A stretch of 64,000 nucleotides of DNA, from contig QHMH01000005.1 in the NCBI GenBank assembly GCA_003258795.1, positions 127,457 to 191,456 of the forward strand. Reading direction: 5' to 3'. The DNA is from Candidatus Melainabacteria bacterium (GTDB lineage Bacteria; Cyanobacteriota; Vampirovibrionia; Gastranaerophilales; Gastranaerophilaceae). Both the position numbers and the translations under genes were made by a program. How positions within the stretch are numbered: position 1 is the first letter of the stretch; every line of letters begins with the position of its first letter. The notes under the pieces were generated by a model, which saw only the letters and a program-made list of their open reading frames with translations, was not told the DNA's origin and did no database searches. Shown in pieces: positions 43,334 through 52,464 of this stretch.

Positions 43334-45304
43334 ATGGGATTGGCAGCATCACAATCAAGATTTTTGCTTTTGACCGCTCGTCAAAACACTATTGAATCGA
43401 AATTGGTTTCACTCGGAAACCAACAACTTGCCTTGCAACGTAAGTCAATTATAAGAGAACAACAATACAATGAAGCATTAAATGCTCAAACTGTTACTTA
43501 TAATGATCAACCGTTGTCTTATTCATCAATAATGCAACCAGCAACTTCTGGAAAACAAAAAATGCTTACAAACTCTGCTGGTGCAGTTATGTTAACCACA
43601 GCTAAAGCTGCAGATTTGGGCTTGGGCGGTTACGGTTCTGGTTCAGATTTTACCAAAGTTTGGTCTTCTCAAGATGATTTCGTTAATCACTTTGTACCAG
43701 GATATAGCTCATCTTCTTCAAGCAATTCTGGAAATACTTCTTCATCAGCTTACAAATATGATGATTCAGTATTAAATAATGTTTTTGTTTCTGCTTCATC
43801 TGCGACTGTTGCAGGTATTCAAGGTTATGAAGCTGGAACAACTCTTGAGTACGCTATGGGTACTCAGCAAGATTGGACAACCGCTATGGCTTGTATTTAT
43901 ACATTGGATAAATATCAATACACTGATTCAAACGTACATGCCGTAACAAATAGTTTTGTTGCAGATTCTGTTGAACAAATGTCATTAGCAATGATAGATT
44001 CTTTAGGCTCTACTGATGCTATAAACAAAGCTGCTGAATATGCTGCAATGAAAACTCAAGAATATTACAAAAATGCAGGTATAGATGTTTCAAATAGTGA
44101 CATAAAAAAACTTGCAGAAGATGCAGAAAAGAATAATGGCAAATTAAATACAACGCAAATATTGGTTGGAACTGCAGATTATACTGTTACAACTACGACA
44201 GGTATTACTCAAGGTAGCGACTCACAAACATCAATGACAATGACTACATATAATGGTAAAGAAGTTTACATCAATACCGCTCAATTATCAGCAGTATTCT
44301 TGAACTACTTTGATGTTGCAATGATGAATGCTGTAGGATCAGATGATGCTAAAGCAAGAGCCGAAAAACTTGAAAAACAAATTCTTCAAAATTCAGACCA
44401 AGTTGGATTGAGAAATGACCTTGCAAAAACTGGATATTCTTACACAACTGGAAATGAAGAAAACCCATTTGCTTTTGAAGTTGATACTTGGAACAAGAGA
44501 ATTGATGCAGGTGAAATCACTGGTGAAAAACAAACTGCATTGTCTGTTCCAAAAGGTGGAAACCTCGTTAAAGGTGGAGTAACCACAAGTTCTGTAAATG
44601 TTGGTGCTGGACAATCAACATACGTTGATATCTATACAGACACTAAACAAAATACAAAACAAGGTTATTTCGATCTTGAATATGTAGGCGATGTTACAGA
44701 TGCAAACGGCAATACAATGAGCCGTTACAAAATTACAAACAAATCAACTACATCAAGACAATTCTCTTTCCTCAGCTTATCAACAGCAGGAAATCAAGGT
44801 TCTTCAATTGTTGGTAAATATGGAGATCAAGAGTTGTTAAACGAAGATAAAATGAACTCAACTGCTGGGGTTTATGGTAATACTTCAAACACATTAGCTT
44901 CAACTCAAACAGCTGCCGTTGAATATTACAAGAGCTTGTACAACGCTATGGCAACAGGTGGATGGAGCAGAAATTCTTCACTTACTGATCCAGACTACCT
45001 TAACCAACAAATGCTCTATGGAAACATTGTTTTGAACGAATTTTCAAATAATTCTTCTTGGAAAGCTTTGTCAATGAGTGATTCAAAATCAGGATTAAAC
45101 ATTGAAGAAAACAAAGAAGCTGTAGAAAAAGCAAAAACAGAATATGAAATGGATAAAAACAGAATAGATTATCAATCTAAATTGATAGAAAACCAAACAT
45201 CTACTCTACAAACAGAACTTGATGCTATAACAAATGAACAAGATTCTGTAAAATCAATCATAGAAAATGAAATGGCGAAATTTTCACTATTCCAAAATGC
45301 ATAA
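43334..45304 (+). CDS. Large protein with terminal coiled coils, sigma-28-like promoter
   Basis: 656 aa, AAGG before the ATG. The N-terminus MGLAASQSRFLLLTARQNTIES has no signal peptide and continues as a coiled-coil helix to residue ~50 (LGNQQLALQRKSIIREQQYNEAL). The C-terminal ~65 residues form another coil (EENKEAVEKAKTEYEMDKNRIDYQSKLIENQTSTLQTELDAITNEQDSVKSIIENEMAKFSLFQ). The middle is Ser/Thr/Asn/Gly-rich and beta-like (SSSSNSGNTSSSAYKYDD; VTTSSVNVGAGQSTYVDIYTD). Helical ends round a variable beta-rich core recall axial proteins of flagella and type III systems, but no flagellar family is recognised. Followed by a strong terminator. Probably lineage-specific. Confidence 0.85.
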   Translation: MGLAASQSRFLLLTARQNTIESKLVSLGNQQLALQRKSIIREQQYNEALNAQTVTYNDQPLSYSSIMQPATSGKQKMLTNSAGAVMLTTAKAADLGLGGYGSGSDFTKVWSSQDDFVNHFVPGYSSSSSSNSGNTSSSAYKYDDSVLNNVFVSASSATVAGIQGYEAGTTLEYAMGTQQDWTTAMACIYTLDKYQYTDSNVHAVTNSFVADSVEQMSLAMIDSLGSTDAINKAAEYAAMKTQEYYKNAGIDVSNSDIKKLAEDAEKNNGKLNTTQILVGTADYTVTTTTGITQGSDSQTSMTMTTYNGKEVYINTAQLSAVFLNYFDVAMMNAVGSDDAKARAEKLEKQILQNSDQVGLRNDLAKTGYSYTTGNEENPFAFEVDTWNKRIDAGEITGEKQTALSVPKGGNLVKGGVTTSSVNVGAGQSTYVDIYTDTKQNTKQGYFDLEYVGDVTDANGNTMSRYKITNKSTTSRQFSFLSLSTAGNQGSSIVGKYGDQELLNEDKMNSTAGVYGNTSNTLASTQTAAVEYYKSLYNAMATGGWSRNSSLTDPDYLNQQMLYGNIVLNEFSNNSSWKALSMSDSKSGLNIEENKEAVEKAKTEYEMDKNRIDYQSKLIENQTSTLQTELDAITNEQDSVKSIIENEMAKFSLFQNA

Positions 45305-45333
45305 AATAGTGAAAACATAGCAAAATAAAGCAA

Positions 45334-45370
45334 CAACACCGGCATTATTAAAATGTCGGTGTTGTTTTAA
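45334..45370. terminator. Bidirectional intrinsic terminator
   Basis: CAACACCGGCATT and AATGTCGGTGTTG (45334-45346 and 45352-45364; one G-T pair) followed by GTTTTAA-type sequence, between the convergent 43334 gene and the DUF4143 ATPase gene. Confidence 0.88.
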
Positions 45371-45379
45371 TACATTTTT

Positions 45380-46675
45380 CTATAAAATAGTCCTTAAATT
45401 TTCAATATCATACAAAGGAATATTAAAAAGTCCGTTATTCTTTTCAAAATCAGACAACGATGTTCTAATAGATTTTTCGGGTTCATATTTTTGTCTGAAA
45501 CTTTTTAAACTTTTTGCCTGCAGATTTATTGTAGCCTTTGCTTCAACTGGTATAATATTATTTTTATATTGTATTAAAAAATCTAACTCAGCTCGATTGT
45601 TTGCCCAATAAAAAACTGGTAAATCATTTAAGAGTTTTAATTCCTGCAAAACATACTGTTCTGTAATTGCGCCATTATATTCATTAAACAACTTATCATT
45701 TTCTAAAAGAGAATGTACATCCAAATTCGTCATTGCACAAAGTAATCCAACATCAACTAAAAATAATTTGTATGATGAAACATCCTCAAAAGCTTTCAAA
45801 GGCATATTTGGTTCTGTTACTTTTGAAACTTTGTGAATTAAACCCGAATCAATAAGCCAATTAAGAGAGATTTCAAAATCTTTTGCTCTTGCTCCTTGTT
45901 TAATTTTTCCATAAATGCATTTTTTATTTTCCTTGATAAGCTGTGAAGGTATTGCATTCCATAACAAACGTGTTCTTTCAACCTGTTCCAGAGGAATATG
46001 TTTTGAAAAATCTCCTTCATAATCACTCAAAATATTTCTTTGAATTTTTCTTACTAAATTATAATCTTGATTTTGTGAAAAAGATAAAACTGCTTTTGGC
46101 ATACCTCCTACATAACAATACCGACGTAGCAAATCAATAATTCTTTCCTTAAAAACTTTTTGCATATCAAAATCATTTTTATCGATAATCTCCAAAATTT
46201 GATTTTCATTCACTGCAAGTAAAAATTCCTTAAAAGATAAAGGATACAAATTTAAGTATTCAACTTTTCCAACAGGAAAACCTGTACCTTGGTGATGTGC
46301 AACTCCAAGCAAGCTGCCTGCTGCTATAATGTCATACTCAGGAGCATTTTCAGAAAAATACTTTAAAGATGTTAACGCTAAAGGATTTTCTTGAATTTCA
46401 TCAAAAATAATCAAAGTATTCTTCGGTGTAATCTTAAAACCAACCTCAATATTTAACCCATCAATTATTCTTTTAACATCAAAATCTTTTTGAAATAAAA
46501 TGTTAAGACGAGGATTACTATCAAAAGAAAGATATGCAACTTTTTTATAATGTAATTTTCCAAATTCTTTCATAATCCAAGTTTTTCCAACTTGTCTTGC
46601 ACCTCTAACAATAAGAGGCATGTGGTTTGGCGAATTTTTCCAAGCTACTAAATCTTTTATTACATATCTGTACAT
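45380..46675 (-). CDS. AAA ATPase with DUF4143 domain
   Basis: 431 aa. Walker A GARQVGKT (25-32), Walker B TLIIFDEI (D92/E93) and a sensor-like AAGSLLG are in the N-terminal P-loop domain. The C-terminal DUF4143 domain includes ISLNWLIDSGLIHKVSKV, KLFLVDVGLLCAMT, and a PD-(D/E)xK-like ELDFLIQYKNNIIPVEAKA. These proteins are common and variably distributed in gut bacteria; their role is unknown, though a nuclease-like C-terminus suggests DNA-related or defence activity. AAGGAG lies 8 nt upstream of the ATG, next to the end of the 33-bp tandem repeat. Confidence 0.88.
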   Translation of the reverse strand: MYRYVIKDLVAWKNSPNHMPLIVRGARQVGKTWIMKEFGKLHYKKVAYLSFDSNPRLNILFQKDFDVKRIIDGLNIEVGFKITPKNTLIIFDEIQENPLALTSLKYFSENAPEYDIIAAGSLLGVAHHQGTGFPVGKVEYLNLYPLSFKEFLLAVNENQILEIIDKNDFDMQKVFKERIIDLLRRYCYVGGMPKAVLSFSQNQDYNLVRKIQRNILSDYEGDFSKHIPLEQVERTRLLWNAIPSQLIKENKKCIYGKIKQGARAKDFEISLNWLIDSGLIHKVSKVTEPNMPLKAFEDVSSYKLFLVDVGLLCAMTNLDVHSLLENDKLFNEYNGAITEQYVLQELKLLNDLPVFYWANNRAELDFLIQYKNNIIPVEAKATINLQAKSLKSFRQKYEPEKSIRTSLSDFEKNNGLFNIPLYDIENLRTIL

Positions 46676-46724
46676 TGGCTAACTCCTTATAAAAGAATTA
46701 TACCACATAATACATTTTTTCGCT

Positions 46725-46832
46725 CGACTTTTTGCATAATCAGCTGCATTTTCTGCACGACTTTTTGCGCAACCAACTGCATTTTCCGCACGACTTTTTG
46801 CATAATCAGCTGCATTTTCTGCACGACTTTTT
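46725..46832. repeat. 33-bp tandem repeat, about 3.3 copies
   Basis: Units start at 46725, 46758, 46791 and 46824 (partial). Copies 1 and 3 are identical (CGACTTTTTGCATAATCAGC... to TGCA) and copy 2 differs at six positions. The period is a multiple of 3. On the minus strand the frame encodes an 11-residue repeat AENAADYAKSR / AENAVGCAKSR and is open, continuous and in phase with the nitroreductase gene that ends just before it. Confidence 0.9.
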
Positions 46833-46849
46833 AAAATATTTATCTTAAT

Positions 46850-47731
46850 TTATGATTTCTTAAATAAACCTTTTATGCTCTCAAATAAAGTAGGCTTAAT
46901 TTCTTTCAATGCTGTAACTTCTTTAAATGGTACCTCAACCGGCTGCGTCGTTCTTTTATATTCAACTTCAGGGTAACCAAAAAGCATTACATACGCTATT
47001 TCATGTGTATATGGAATATCAAGCATCTTACCCAACTGTGGAACAAATTTTAATGCATAGTATGCTAATCCACACCAACAAGTTCCAAGTCCAAGAGATT
47101 TTGCATACAATTCAAAATATGATAGTGCAATTATTGGATCAACATCTTTACAAGGAGCTTTCTTTGAAGTTGATACTACAACAAGATGTGGAGCACCTCT
47201 AAATATTATGTCTTCACCATTTAATATTGCATTAGTATATCTCTCATAACTTTTAGCAACACTTTTTATGGTTTTATTGGAAACTATTTTAATTATTGTA
47301 CTATTTACAGTTTTTCTTAATTTATCCATAACTTCAACATTATCAATTACAGAAAAATGTAAACCATGATTGTTAACTCCAGTAGGTACATAATCAATCA
47401 TTTTTTTCAATTTTTCAATCACGTCAGCTGAAACATTCTCTCTCTTATAATGTCTTATACTCTTTCTTTCCTTAATTAGTCTTAAAATTTCATCTGAGTT
47501 AAAGTTGTTTGTTGCAGGCTCGCTATCTTCCGGATTTTTGTTAAATATGGAAATTGCACCCACCGGACAAATTGATAGACAGTGTTGGCACTTAGTACAT
47601 GATTTTTCTCTCTCTTCTATTGTTGTAGGAATTTTATTCTCATTGAAAGTTATGATTTTGGGCATGCAATCTTTTACACATAATCCACAATGTATACATT
47701 TATTTTCATCAACTTTAAAATTTAAACTCAT
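46850..47731 (-). CDS. Ferredoxin-nitroreductase fusion protein
   Basis: 293 aa. Residues 1-60 hold two [4Fe-4S] motifs: C12, C15, C18, C22 and C45, C48, C51, C55 (CxxCxxCxxxC each). Residues ~80-265 are a nitroreductase-like FMN domain: RKSIRHYKRENVSADVIEKL, APHLVVVSTSKK, ALSYFELYAKSLGLGTCWCGLAYYA and YVMLFGYPEVEYKR. Such proteins pass electrons from ferredoxin-type clusters to FMN for reduction of nitro or other compounds in anaerobes. The stop TAA is followed in frame by a further open stretch containing the 33-bp repeat. Confidence 0.9.
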   Translation of the reverse strand: MSLNFKVDENKCIHCGLCVKDCMPKIITFNENKIPTTIEEREKSCTKCQHCLSICPVGAISIFNKNPEDSEPATNNFNSDEILRLIKERKSIRHYKRENVSADVIEKLKKMIDYVPTGVNNHGLHFSVIDNVEVMDKLRKTVNSTIIKIVSNKTIKSVAKSYERYTNAILNGEDIIFRGAPHLVVVSTSKKAPCKDVDPIIALSYFELYAKSLGLGTCWCGLAYYALKFVPQLGKMLDIPYTHEIAYVMLFGYPEVEYKRTTQPVEVPFKEVTALKEIKPTLFESIKGLFKKS

Positions 47732-47943
47732 CTTCTTCTCCTTATTTTTTATAATTATATCAGAAAAAATCCAGATATCATCGCTCTTGTGTTCATATTA
47801 TTCAAATATAAATTAACATTTAATATAAAATATTAAGTGTATTGTAAACATTTATTGCAAAGTTATTACATGACTAACAAAAAAAAAATTTCACGTGTTA
47901 TATTCATCTTGTTACAAAGATAGTATGAATAAGGAAGAAATTT

Positions 47944-49410
47944 ATGAGAATTACCCCTATTAACAGTTACTCCAACAAAGTAAATTTCAAAAGTAGAATG
48001 ATATTTGATATAGGTGCCAGCGATCCAAGAGCATCAATGAAGATAAAATATCAAGATAATAATGGCAAAGATTTGTTTATGTACAAAGATTTTGTAAACG
48101 ATACAACAAAAGGATTTGACAACAATCACGATTTCGTTTCAAAAATCGCAAGAGCATTAGACATTGGATCAATTTTAGACAAATCAATTGCTTCAAAGGA
48201 AAAACAACTTGCAGATAAAAATTTGCCAAGTGCAAGACGTGAAGAAATTGAAAGTGGATTAAAAGAAGTTAAGGAAAAGAAAGCGATTTATGATGCTCAA
48301 TCCCCAGAAGATAAAAAATTAACTGGTGTAGCATTGCTTCTTCCAGGAACAATTCAAGAGCATGTAGCTTTGTTTATGGCGAATATAAGAGATAAAAAGA
48401 AAAATTCACTTGTTGAAATTCAACTTGACGATGTGATAACAGAAGCAAAAAAACAAGGTAAAGTTCAATTTAGTGATGAATTCAATATTCACGATGATTT
48501 CATTCCTTGCAAAGACCTTGCCGGAACAGGTATGGGCATCGCACAAAAACTCGTTAATAACCCAGAATTTAAAGACAGAATTTCTGGTGGTTTATTTGCA
48601 GTTGGAGTTCAAACCGGTGGTGGCTTTGGTGCCGTTGATATTATGATTAAAGGCGATAAAAATTGCTCACCAGATGATTTGATGGTTGAAACAAGAACAA
48701 GTGAAGCAGGTCATGACTTATTCTTCGATAGAAAAACAGGAACAGAAAAAAGACTTGGCAAAATGGGTGCTTCTGTAAGTTCAGTTATCACAAACTTTGC
48801 AACAAAATTTGGAATTACAGATCCAGAGGCAATTAAAACTCTCGTTGCAACTGGTATGGCTCAAATTGCAACACAAAGGGAAGTTAAACTTGCAAACGAA
48901 AAAGATGCTGCTGCCATTAAATTACTTACAGAATCTGGCGATTACGAAATTGCATCTCACGATGCTAAATATAGTTTTGTAAAATTAAAACCAGAAAGTG
49001 AAGATAAGTTTAACGAAGCATCTAAATATGCAGTTGAATGCTATGCAGATACTCTTGCTTTGCACGCAATTACAAAAATAAACGGTGGTGCTAATTTGTA
49101 CATCATATCTGGACCACTTGCAATGGGTATAAATAGCAGAGTTCAAGAAGATCCTAAACTTTTTGGCGGAAAAGGATTAAAAGATGTAATATTCAGATTT
49201 ATTGACGAAAGAATCAGCAATGATGTTACTTGCGGAATCTTAAGAAAGGCAAATAGATTTGACATCATCTGTGAAAAAGCAATGAGTATTGCAGATAACA
49301 CTTGCGGTGGAGCATTATTGCTAAGCGACAAATTAAAAACATTTGCAAGACGTGGGGAATGGTTGGAACTTCCAATTAAAGCCTTGAAAAACGCAACTAA
49401 ATCAGTTTAG
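47944..49410 (+). CDS. ROK/ASKHA-like protein with N-terminal 'VNFK' motif
   Basis: 488 aa; AAGGAAG lies 7 nt before the ATG. It opens MRITPINSYSNKVNFKSRMIFDIGASDP. Segments resemble sugar-kinase (ROK/ASKHA) landmarks: FDIGASDPRASMKI (phosphate-1-like), DLAGTGMGIAQKLV, GGLFAVGVQTGGGFGAVDIMI (phosphate-2-like), SEAGHDL (ROK GEIGH-like) and ANLYIISGPLAMG (adenosine-like). The ROK zinc cysteines are not evident. A divergent kinase or a non-catalytic relative is possible. No signal peptide. No operon partner; bounded by a strong terminator at 49430. Confidence 0.7.
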   Translation: MRITPINSYSNKVNFKSRMIFDIGASDPRASMKIKYQDNNGKDLFMYKDFVNDTTKGFDNNHDFVSKIARALDIGSILDKSIASKEKQLADKNLPSARREEIESGLKEVKEKKAIYDAQSPEDKKLTGVALLLPGTIQEHVALFMANIRDKKKNSLVEIQLDDVITEAKKQGKVQFSDEFNIHDDFIPCKDLAGTGMGIAQKLVNNPEFKDRISGGLFAVGVQTGGGFGAVDIMIKGDKNCSPDDLMVETRTSEAGHDLFFDRKTGTEKRLGKMGASVSSVITNFATKFGITDPEAIKTLVATGMAQIATQREVKLANEKDAAAIKLLTESGDYEIASHDAKYSFVKLKPESEDKFNEASKYAVECYADTLALHAITKINGGANLYIISGPLAMGINSRVQEDPKLFGGKGLKDVIFRFIDERISNDVTCGILRKANRFDIICEKAMSIADNTCGGALLLSDKLKTFARRGEWLELPIKALKNATKSV

Positions 49411-49429
49411 TGACTAAAAGTTATAAATT

Positions 49430-49462
49430 AAAGGCGGACATCATTTTGATGTCCGCCTTTAA
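49430..49462. terminator. Bidirectional intrinsic terminator
   Basis: AAAGGCGGACATCA and TGATGTCCGCCTTT form a 14-bp stem (49430-49460) with a TTT loop, flanked by A- and T-rich sequence, between convergent genes. Confidence 0.93.
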
Positions 49463-49485
49463 TTTACTAATATTCTTAAGCTGCA

Positions 49486-51198
49486 TTAAGCAATAGCTTG
49501 TTTCTTTCTTTTCTTATCAAGAACACTTTCGTATGATGTATCAGTATTGCCTGTTGAAGATGTAACGGTAGTTGTTGAAGTAGTTGTTTTCTTTTCTTCA
49601 TTTTTGTCATCGCCATCATCTTTACTTCTAAGACCTTGAACTCCGTCATAAATTGCTTTACCTGCACTTGCCAATGATTGGACATCATCGCCATATTTGC
49701 TCTTGAGTTCTTTTGCTTTATCAACTCCTGCTTTAAATTTGTCTTTTAAGCTTGCGCCTTTAGAAGCTTTGTCTGCTCCATCAGCAGCTTTACCAGCTCC
49801 ATCTGCAACCTTTCCTGCTGCATTTCCAGCTCCATCAGCTGCTTTTTCTGCTGCGTTTTGAGCTGCATTTTGAGCTGCAGCCTGACCTGCTTCAGTAGCT
49901 TTAGCCGCAGTTTCAGTACCTTTAGTTGTTGCTTCTGTCACATTTGCCATATTTTCTTTAGCTGCATCTTTTGCTGTATTAGCTGCATCTTTTGCTGTAT
50001 TAGCTGCATCTTGCGCATTTTTAGCTGCTGTAAGTGTTTCTTTAGATGATGCAAATGCATCTTTCATTCCGCCAATACCACTTGCCATTGCACCTGCACC
50101 TGATGCAAGGTTAGTAGCTGCGCCAATAAGACTCTTATATTCACCATTTGCAACAGCACTAATTGTTTGACCAGCACCTTGTGTTACTTTACCAGTACCA
50201 TAAACAGTTTGACCTACTGGTATCATTGCGGTTCCAACAGCTACACAATATGGATTAGCCATTTTCGTAAGAATTTTACCTGTTACTTTTATAGAAGTTC
50301 CAGCATAAGAAGTGATTTCACCTACTTGTGCCATATTGTCGCCAAATTCTTCTCTTTCTTGAGAATCATCTTTGCTATCTTCTATAATTTGTTCATTCGT
50401 AATTACTGATTGTTGAGCTGTAACTTGAGCAGCTTTACCTGTTTCAGTTTTTTGTGCAACACTTTGAGATAATGTAGCTTCTTCTTCTACCTTGGTTTGA
50501 ATTTCTTCTGAAGTTGTAGTCATAGCTTCTTCAATTTCACCAATAGCGGCACTTATATCTGCAACCTGAGCTGACAATTCTTCCATCTCTGCTGACAAAC
50601 CATCAAGTTCACCTTGAAGCGCTGCAACTTCTTCTGGAGTTGCATCTGGATCATTTGCTAAAGCTTCCATTTCTGCTTGCTTAGCATCAAGTTCTTCTTG
50701 TTTTGCTTCAATTTGTTCTTGAATTTCTTCTAATTGAGCTTGAAGTTCTGTAACTTGTTCTTGCATTTGTTGCATAGAAGGTTCAGCTTCCTTCAACCAA
50801 TTTGTAATTTCTGCACGACGATTATTCAATCCTGTGATGCCTGATGTTGTATCTTTGATTGTTCCAACTGCATCACTAAGAATACTAAATTGTTTATCTG
50901 AACTGCTGTGAGCACTTGACATTCTGCCGTCATAGTTATCATTTTCACCAGCGGTTTGCAATTCTTGACAATTAGCAGCTTGAGCTTCTCCCTCAGCTTG
51001 AGAAGCCTTACCTTCATCTGCCTTACGATAACAATCAGTCGTAGACAATTCTTTTTCTTGACCTGATGTAAAATCATAAGTCGCATTTTCAGAAATCTTT
51101 GCACTAAAACCAGCATCTTGTGATTTTTGCAATTTTTCTAATTCTTGAAGTTGTTTTAGATCCTGAACTCCGGACGCTGCCACGCCACCTATTGCCAT
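49486..51198 (-). CDS. Coiled-coil/glycine-alanine-rich protein, sigma-28-like promoter
   Basis: 570 aa, AAGGAG before the ATG. No signal peptide: MAIGGVAASGVQDLKQLQELEKLQ. A long coiled coil spans ~125-275 (Glu/Gln-rich). A Gly/Ala-rich region with hydrophobic stretches follows at ~295-378 (TGKILTKMANPYCVAVGTAMIPVGQ, SLIGAATNLASGAGAMASGIGG). Then ~390-480 has LEA-like repeats (DAANTAKDAANTAKDAAKEN; ADGAGNAAGKVADGAGKAADGADKA), a basic segment and a Thr/Ser tail. Coil plus internal hydrophobic region without a signal peptide is reminiscent of type III translocator proteins (IpaB/SipB type), but no homology is claimed. Unknown family. Confidence 0.85.
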   Translation of the reverse strand: MAIGGVAASGVQDLKQLQELEKLQKSQDAGFSAKISENATYDFTSGQEKELSTTDCYRKADEGKASQAEGEAQAANCQELQTAGENDNYDGRMSSAHSSSDKQFSILSDAVGTIKDTTSGITGLNNRRAEITNWLKEAEPSMQQMQEQVTELQAQLEEIQEQIEAKQEELDAKQAEMEALANDPDATPEEVAALQGELDGLSAEMEELSAQVADISAAIGEIEEAMTTTSEEIQTKVEEEATLSQSVAQKTETGKAAQVTAQQSVITNEQIIEDSKDDSQEREEFGDNMAQVGEITSYAGTSIKVTGKILTKMANPYCVAVGTAMIPVGQTVYGTGKVTQGAGQTISAVANGEYKSLIGAATNLASGAGAMASGIGGMKDAFASSKETLTAAKNAQDAANTAKDAANTAKDAAKENMANVTEATTKGTETAAKATEAGQAAAQNAAQNAAEKAADGAGNAAGKVADGAGKAADGADKASKGASLKDKFKAGVDKAKELKSKYGDDVQSLASAGKAIYDGVQGLRSKDDGDDKNEEKKTTTSTTTVTSSTGNTDTSYESVLDKKRKKQAIA

Positions 51199-51245
51199 TT
51201 CAGATTCTCCTTATTTCTATTTTTTATAGTTCCCTTTTGCATGTA

Positions 51246-51273
51246 TTAACGGCGGTTTCAGGGATTTTCTTTA
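51246..51273 (-). promoter_or_regulatory. Sigma-28 (FliA/SigD)-like promoter
   Basis: On the minus strand TAAAG begins at 51273 and, after 16 bases from TAAA, GCCGTTAA begins at 51253 (7 of 8 match to GCCGATAA). It lies ~48 bp before the ATG at 51198. GTTTTGTAAAAC occurs just upstream (51290-51301). Confidence 0.7.
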
Positions 51274-51427
51274 AGTTTTCTTGAATTCAGTTTTACAAAA
51301 CTTAACATTTTATTGCGCCTTAATATTAAGGTTATCGCTTTAACCAGTAACATGATTGTGCCCCATTATTAGGGATTTATAACAATATATGTTTAAAAAT
51401 TTACAATTCTATGATATTATTCGTTAT

Positions 51428-52372
51428 ATGAAAAAGTTTGTTGAAAAAGCTATGGTTATGTCTGCGGGAGTTGGGTCAAGATTAAGTCCGCTTACGGATA
51501 AAATTCCGAAGCCTCTTGTGCCTATTGTAAACAAACCTGTTACAGATATATTACTCGAAAGATTACACAATGTAGGTATCAACGATGTCATTGCCAACAC
51601 GCACTATATGGCTGACCAAATAATTAACCGATATTCTACGAATTCTTTGGGAATAAATTTTACATACATTCATGAAGAAAAGCTCTCTGGCACAGCTGGC
51701 GGAGTGAAGAAATGTCAATTCTTTTTCAAAAAAGATGAACCGTTTTTGGTTTTATCAGGAGATGGACTCTCTAACGTAAACTTTAACGAAATCATTGCAT
51801 CTCACATAAAATCTGGTGCCATTATGACAATGGGCGTAAAACAAATTGCGAAGGAAGAAATTCCCAAATTTGGAGTTGTTGTTAGAGATGAAAATTGCTT
51901 TGTAAAAGAATTTCAAGAAAAACCTTCAATTGAGGAGGCAAAGAGCGATTGTATAAATACTGGAATTTATGTTTTCAACTATGAAATATTCAACTACATT
52001 CCAGAAAATACTTTTTACGATTTTGCAAAAAATGTTTTTCCGTCTTTGCTTGAGCATGGAGAAAAAATAAACACATACAATCTATCAGAATATTGGAGTG
52101 ATATAGGAACTATCGACCAATACATAACATCGTCATGGGATTTGTTTGACGGTAAAATAGATGGAATAAAGTTAAAACCTCAAAACGGAAATTACGATAC
52201 AAAAAAACGCAACATTATTGGTAAAAACTGCAAATTAAACGGTGCTGATTTGGAAAACTGCATTATTTGGGATAATGTTGAATTTGAAAAAGGGGTATCT
52301 CTTAAAAATTGTGTTGTTGTTTCCGATGTTAAAGTTAGAGAAAGTGCAGAAAACAAAGTAATAGGACAATAG
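51428..52372 (+). CDS. Sugar-1-phosphate nucleotidyltransferase
   Basis: 314 aa from the ATG at 51428; an ATG 13 codons upstream would extend across the likely -10 sequence (TATTAT at 51415-51420, 7 nt before the ATG). The N-terminal pyrophosphorylase motif is MVMSAGVGSRLSPLTDKIPKPLVPIVNKP. LVLSGDGLSNV, NTGIYVFNYEIF and WSDIGTIDQYI follow, and a short hexapeptide-like C-terminus (IIGKNCKLNGADLENCIIWDNVEFEKGVSLKNCVVV) resembles a left-handed beta-helix. It makes an NDP-sugar (GDP-mannose or NDP-glucose type); the exact sugar is not determinable. Confidence 0.88.
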   Translation: MKKFVEKAMVMSAGVGSRLSPLTDKIPKPLVPIVNKPVTDILLERLHNVGINDVIANTHYMADQIINRYSTNSLGINFTYIHEEKLSGTAGGVKKCQFFFKKDEPFLVLSGDGLSNVNFNEIIASHIKSGAIMTMGVKQIAKEEIPKFGVVVRDENCFVKEFQEKPSIEEAKSDCINTGIYVFNYEIFNYIPENTFYDFAKNVFPSLLEHGEKINTYNLSEYWSDIGTIDQYITSSWDLFDGKIDGIKLKPQNGNYDTKKRNIIGKNCKLNGADLENCIIWDNVEFEKGVSLKNCVVVSDVKVRESAENKVIGQ

Positions 52373-52464
52373 TCTTTTACCTGTCACAGATGAAGTTTAT
52401 GACAAGTTATAAGATGATTAAGTCTTTTTCTTGAATCATTCTTATCGAGAAATACTCAAAAATT

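Noticed and set aside
46725..46832. CRISPR array
   Set aside because: The 33-bp units are directly adjacent with no unique spacers between them; it is a simple tandem repeat.
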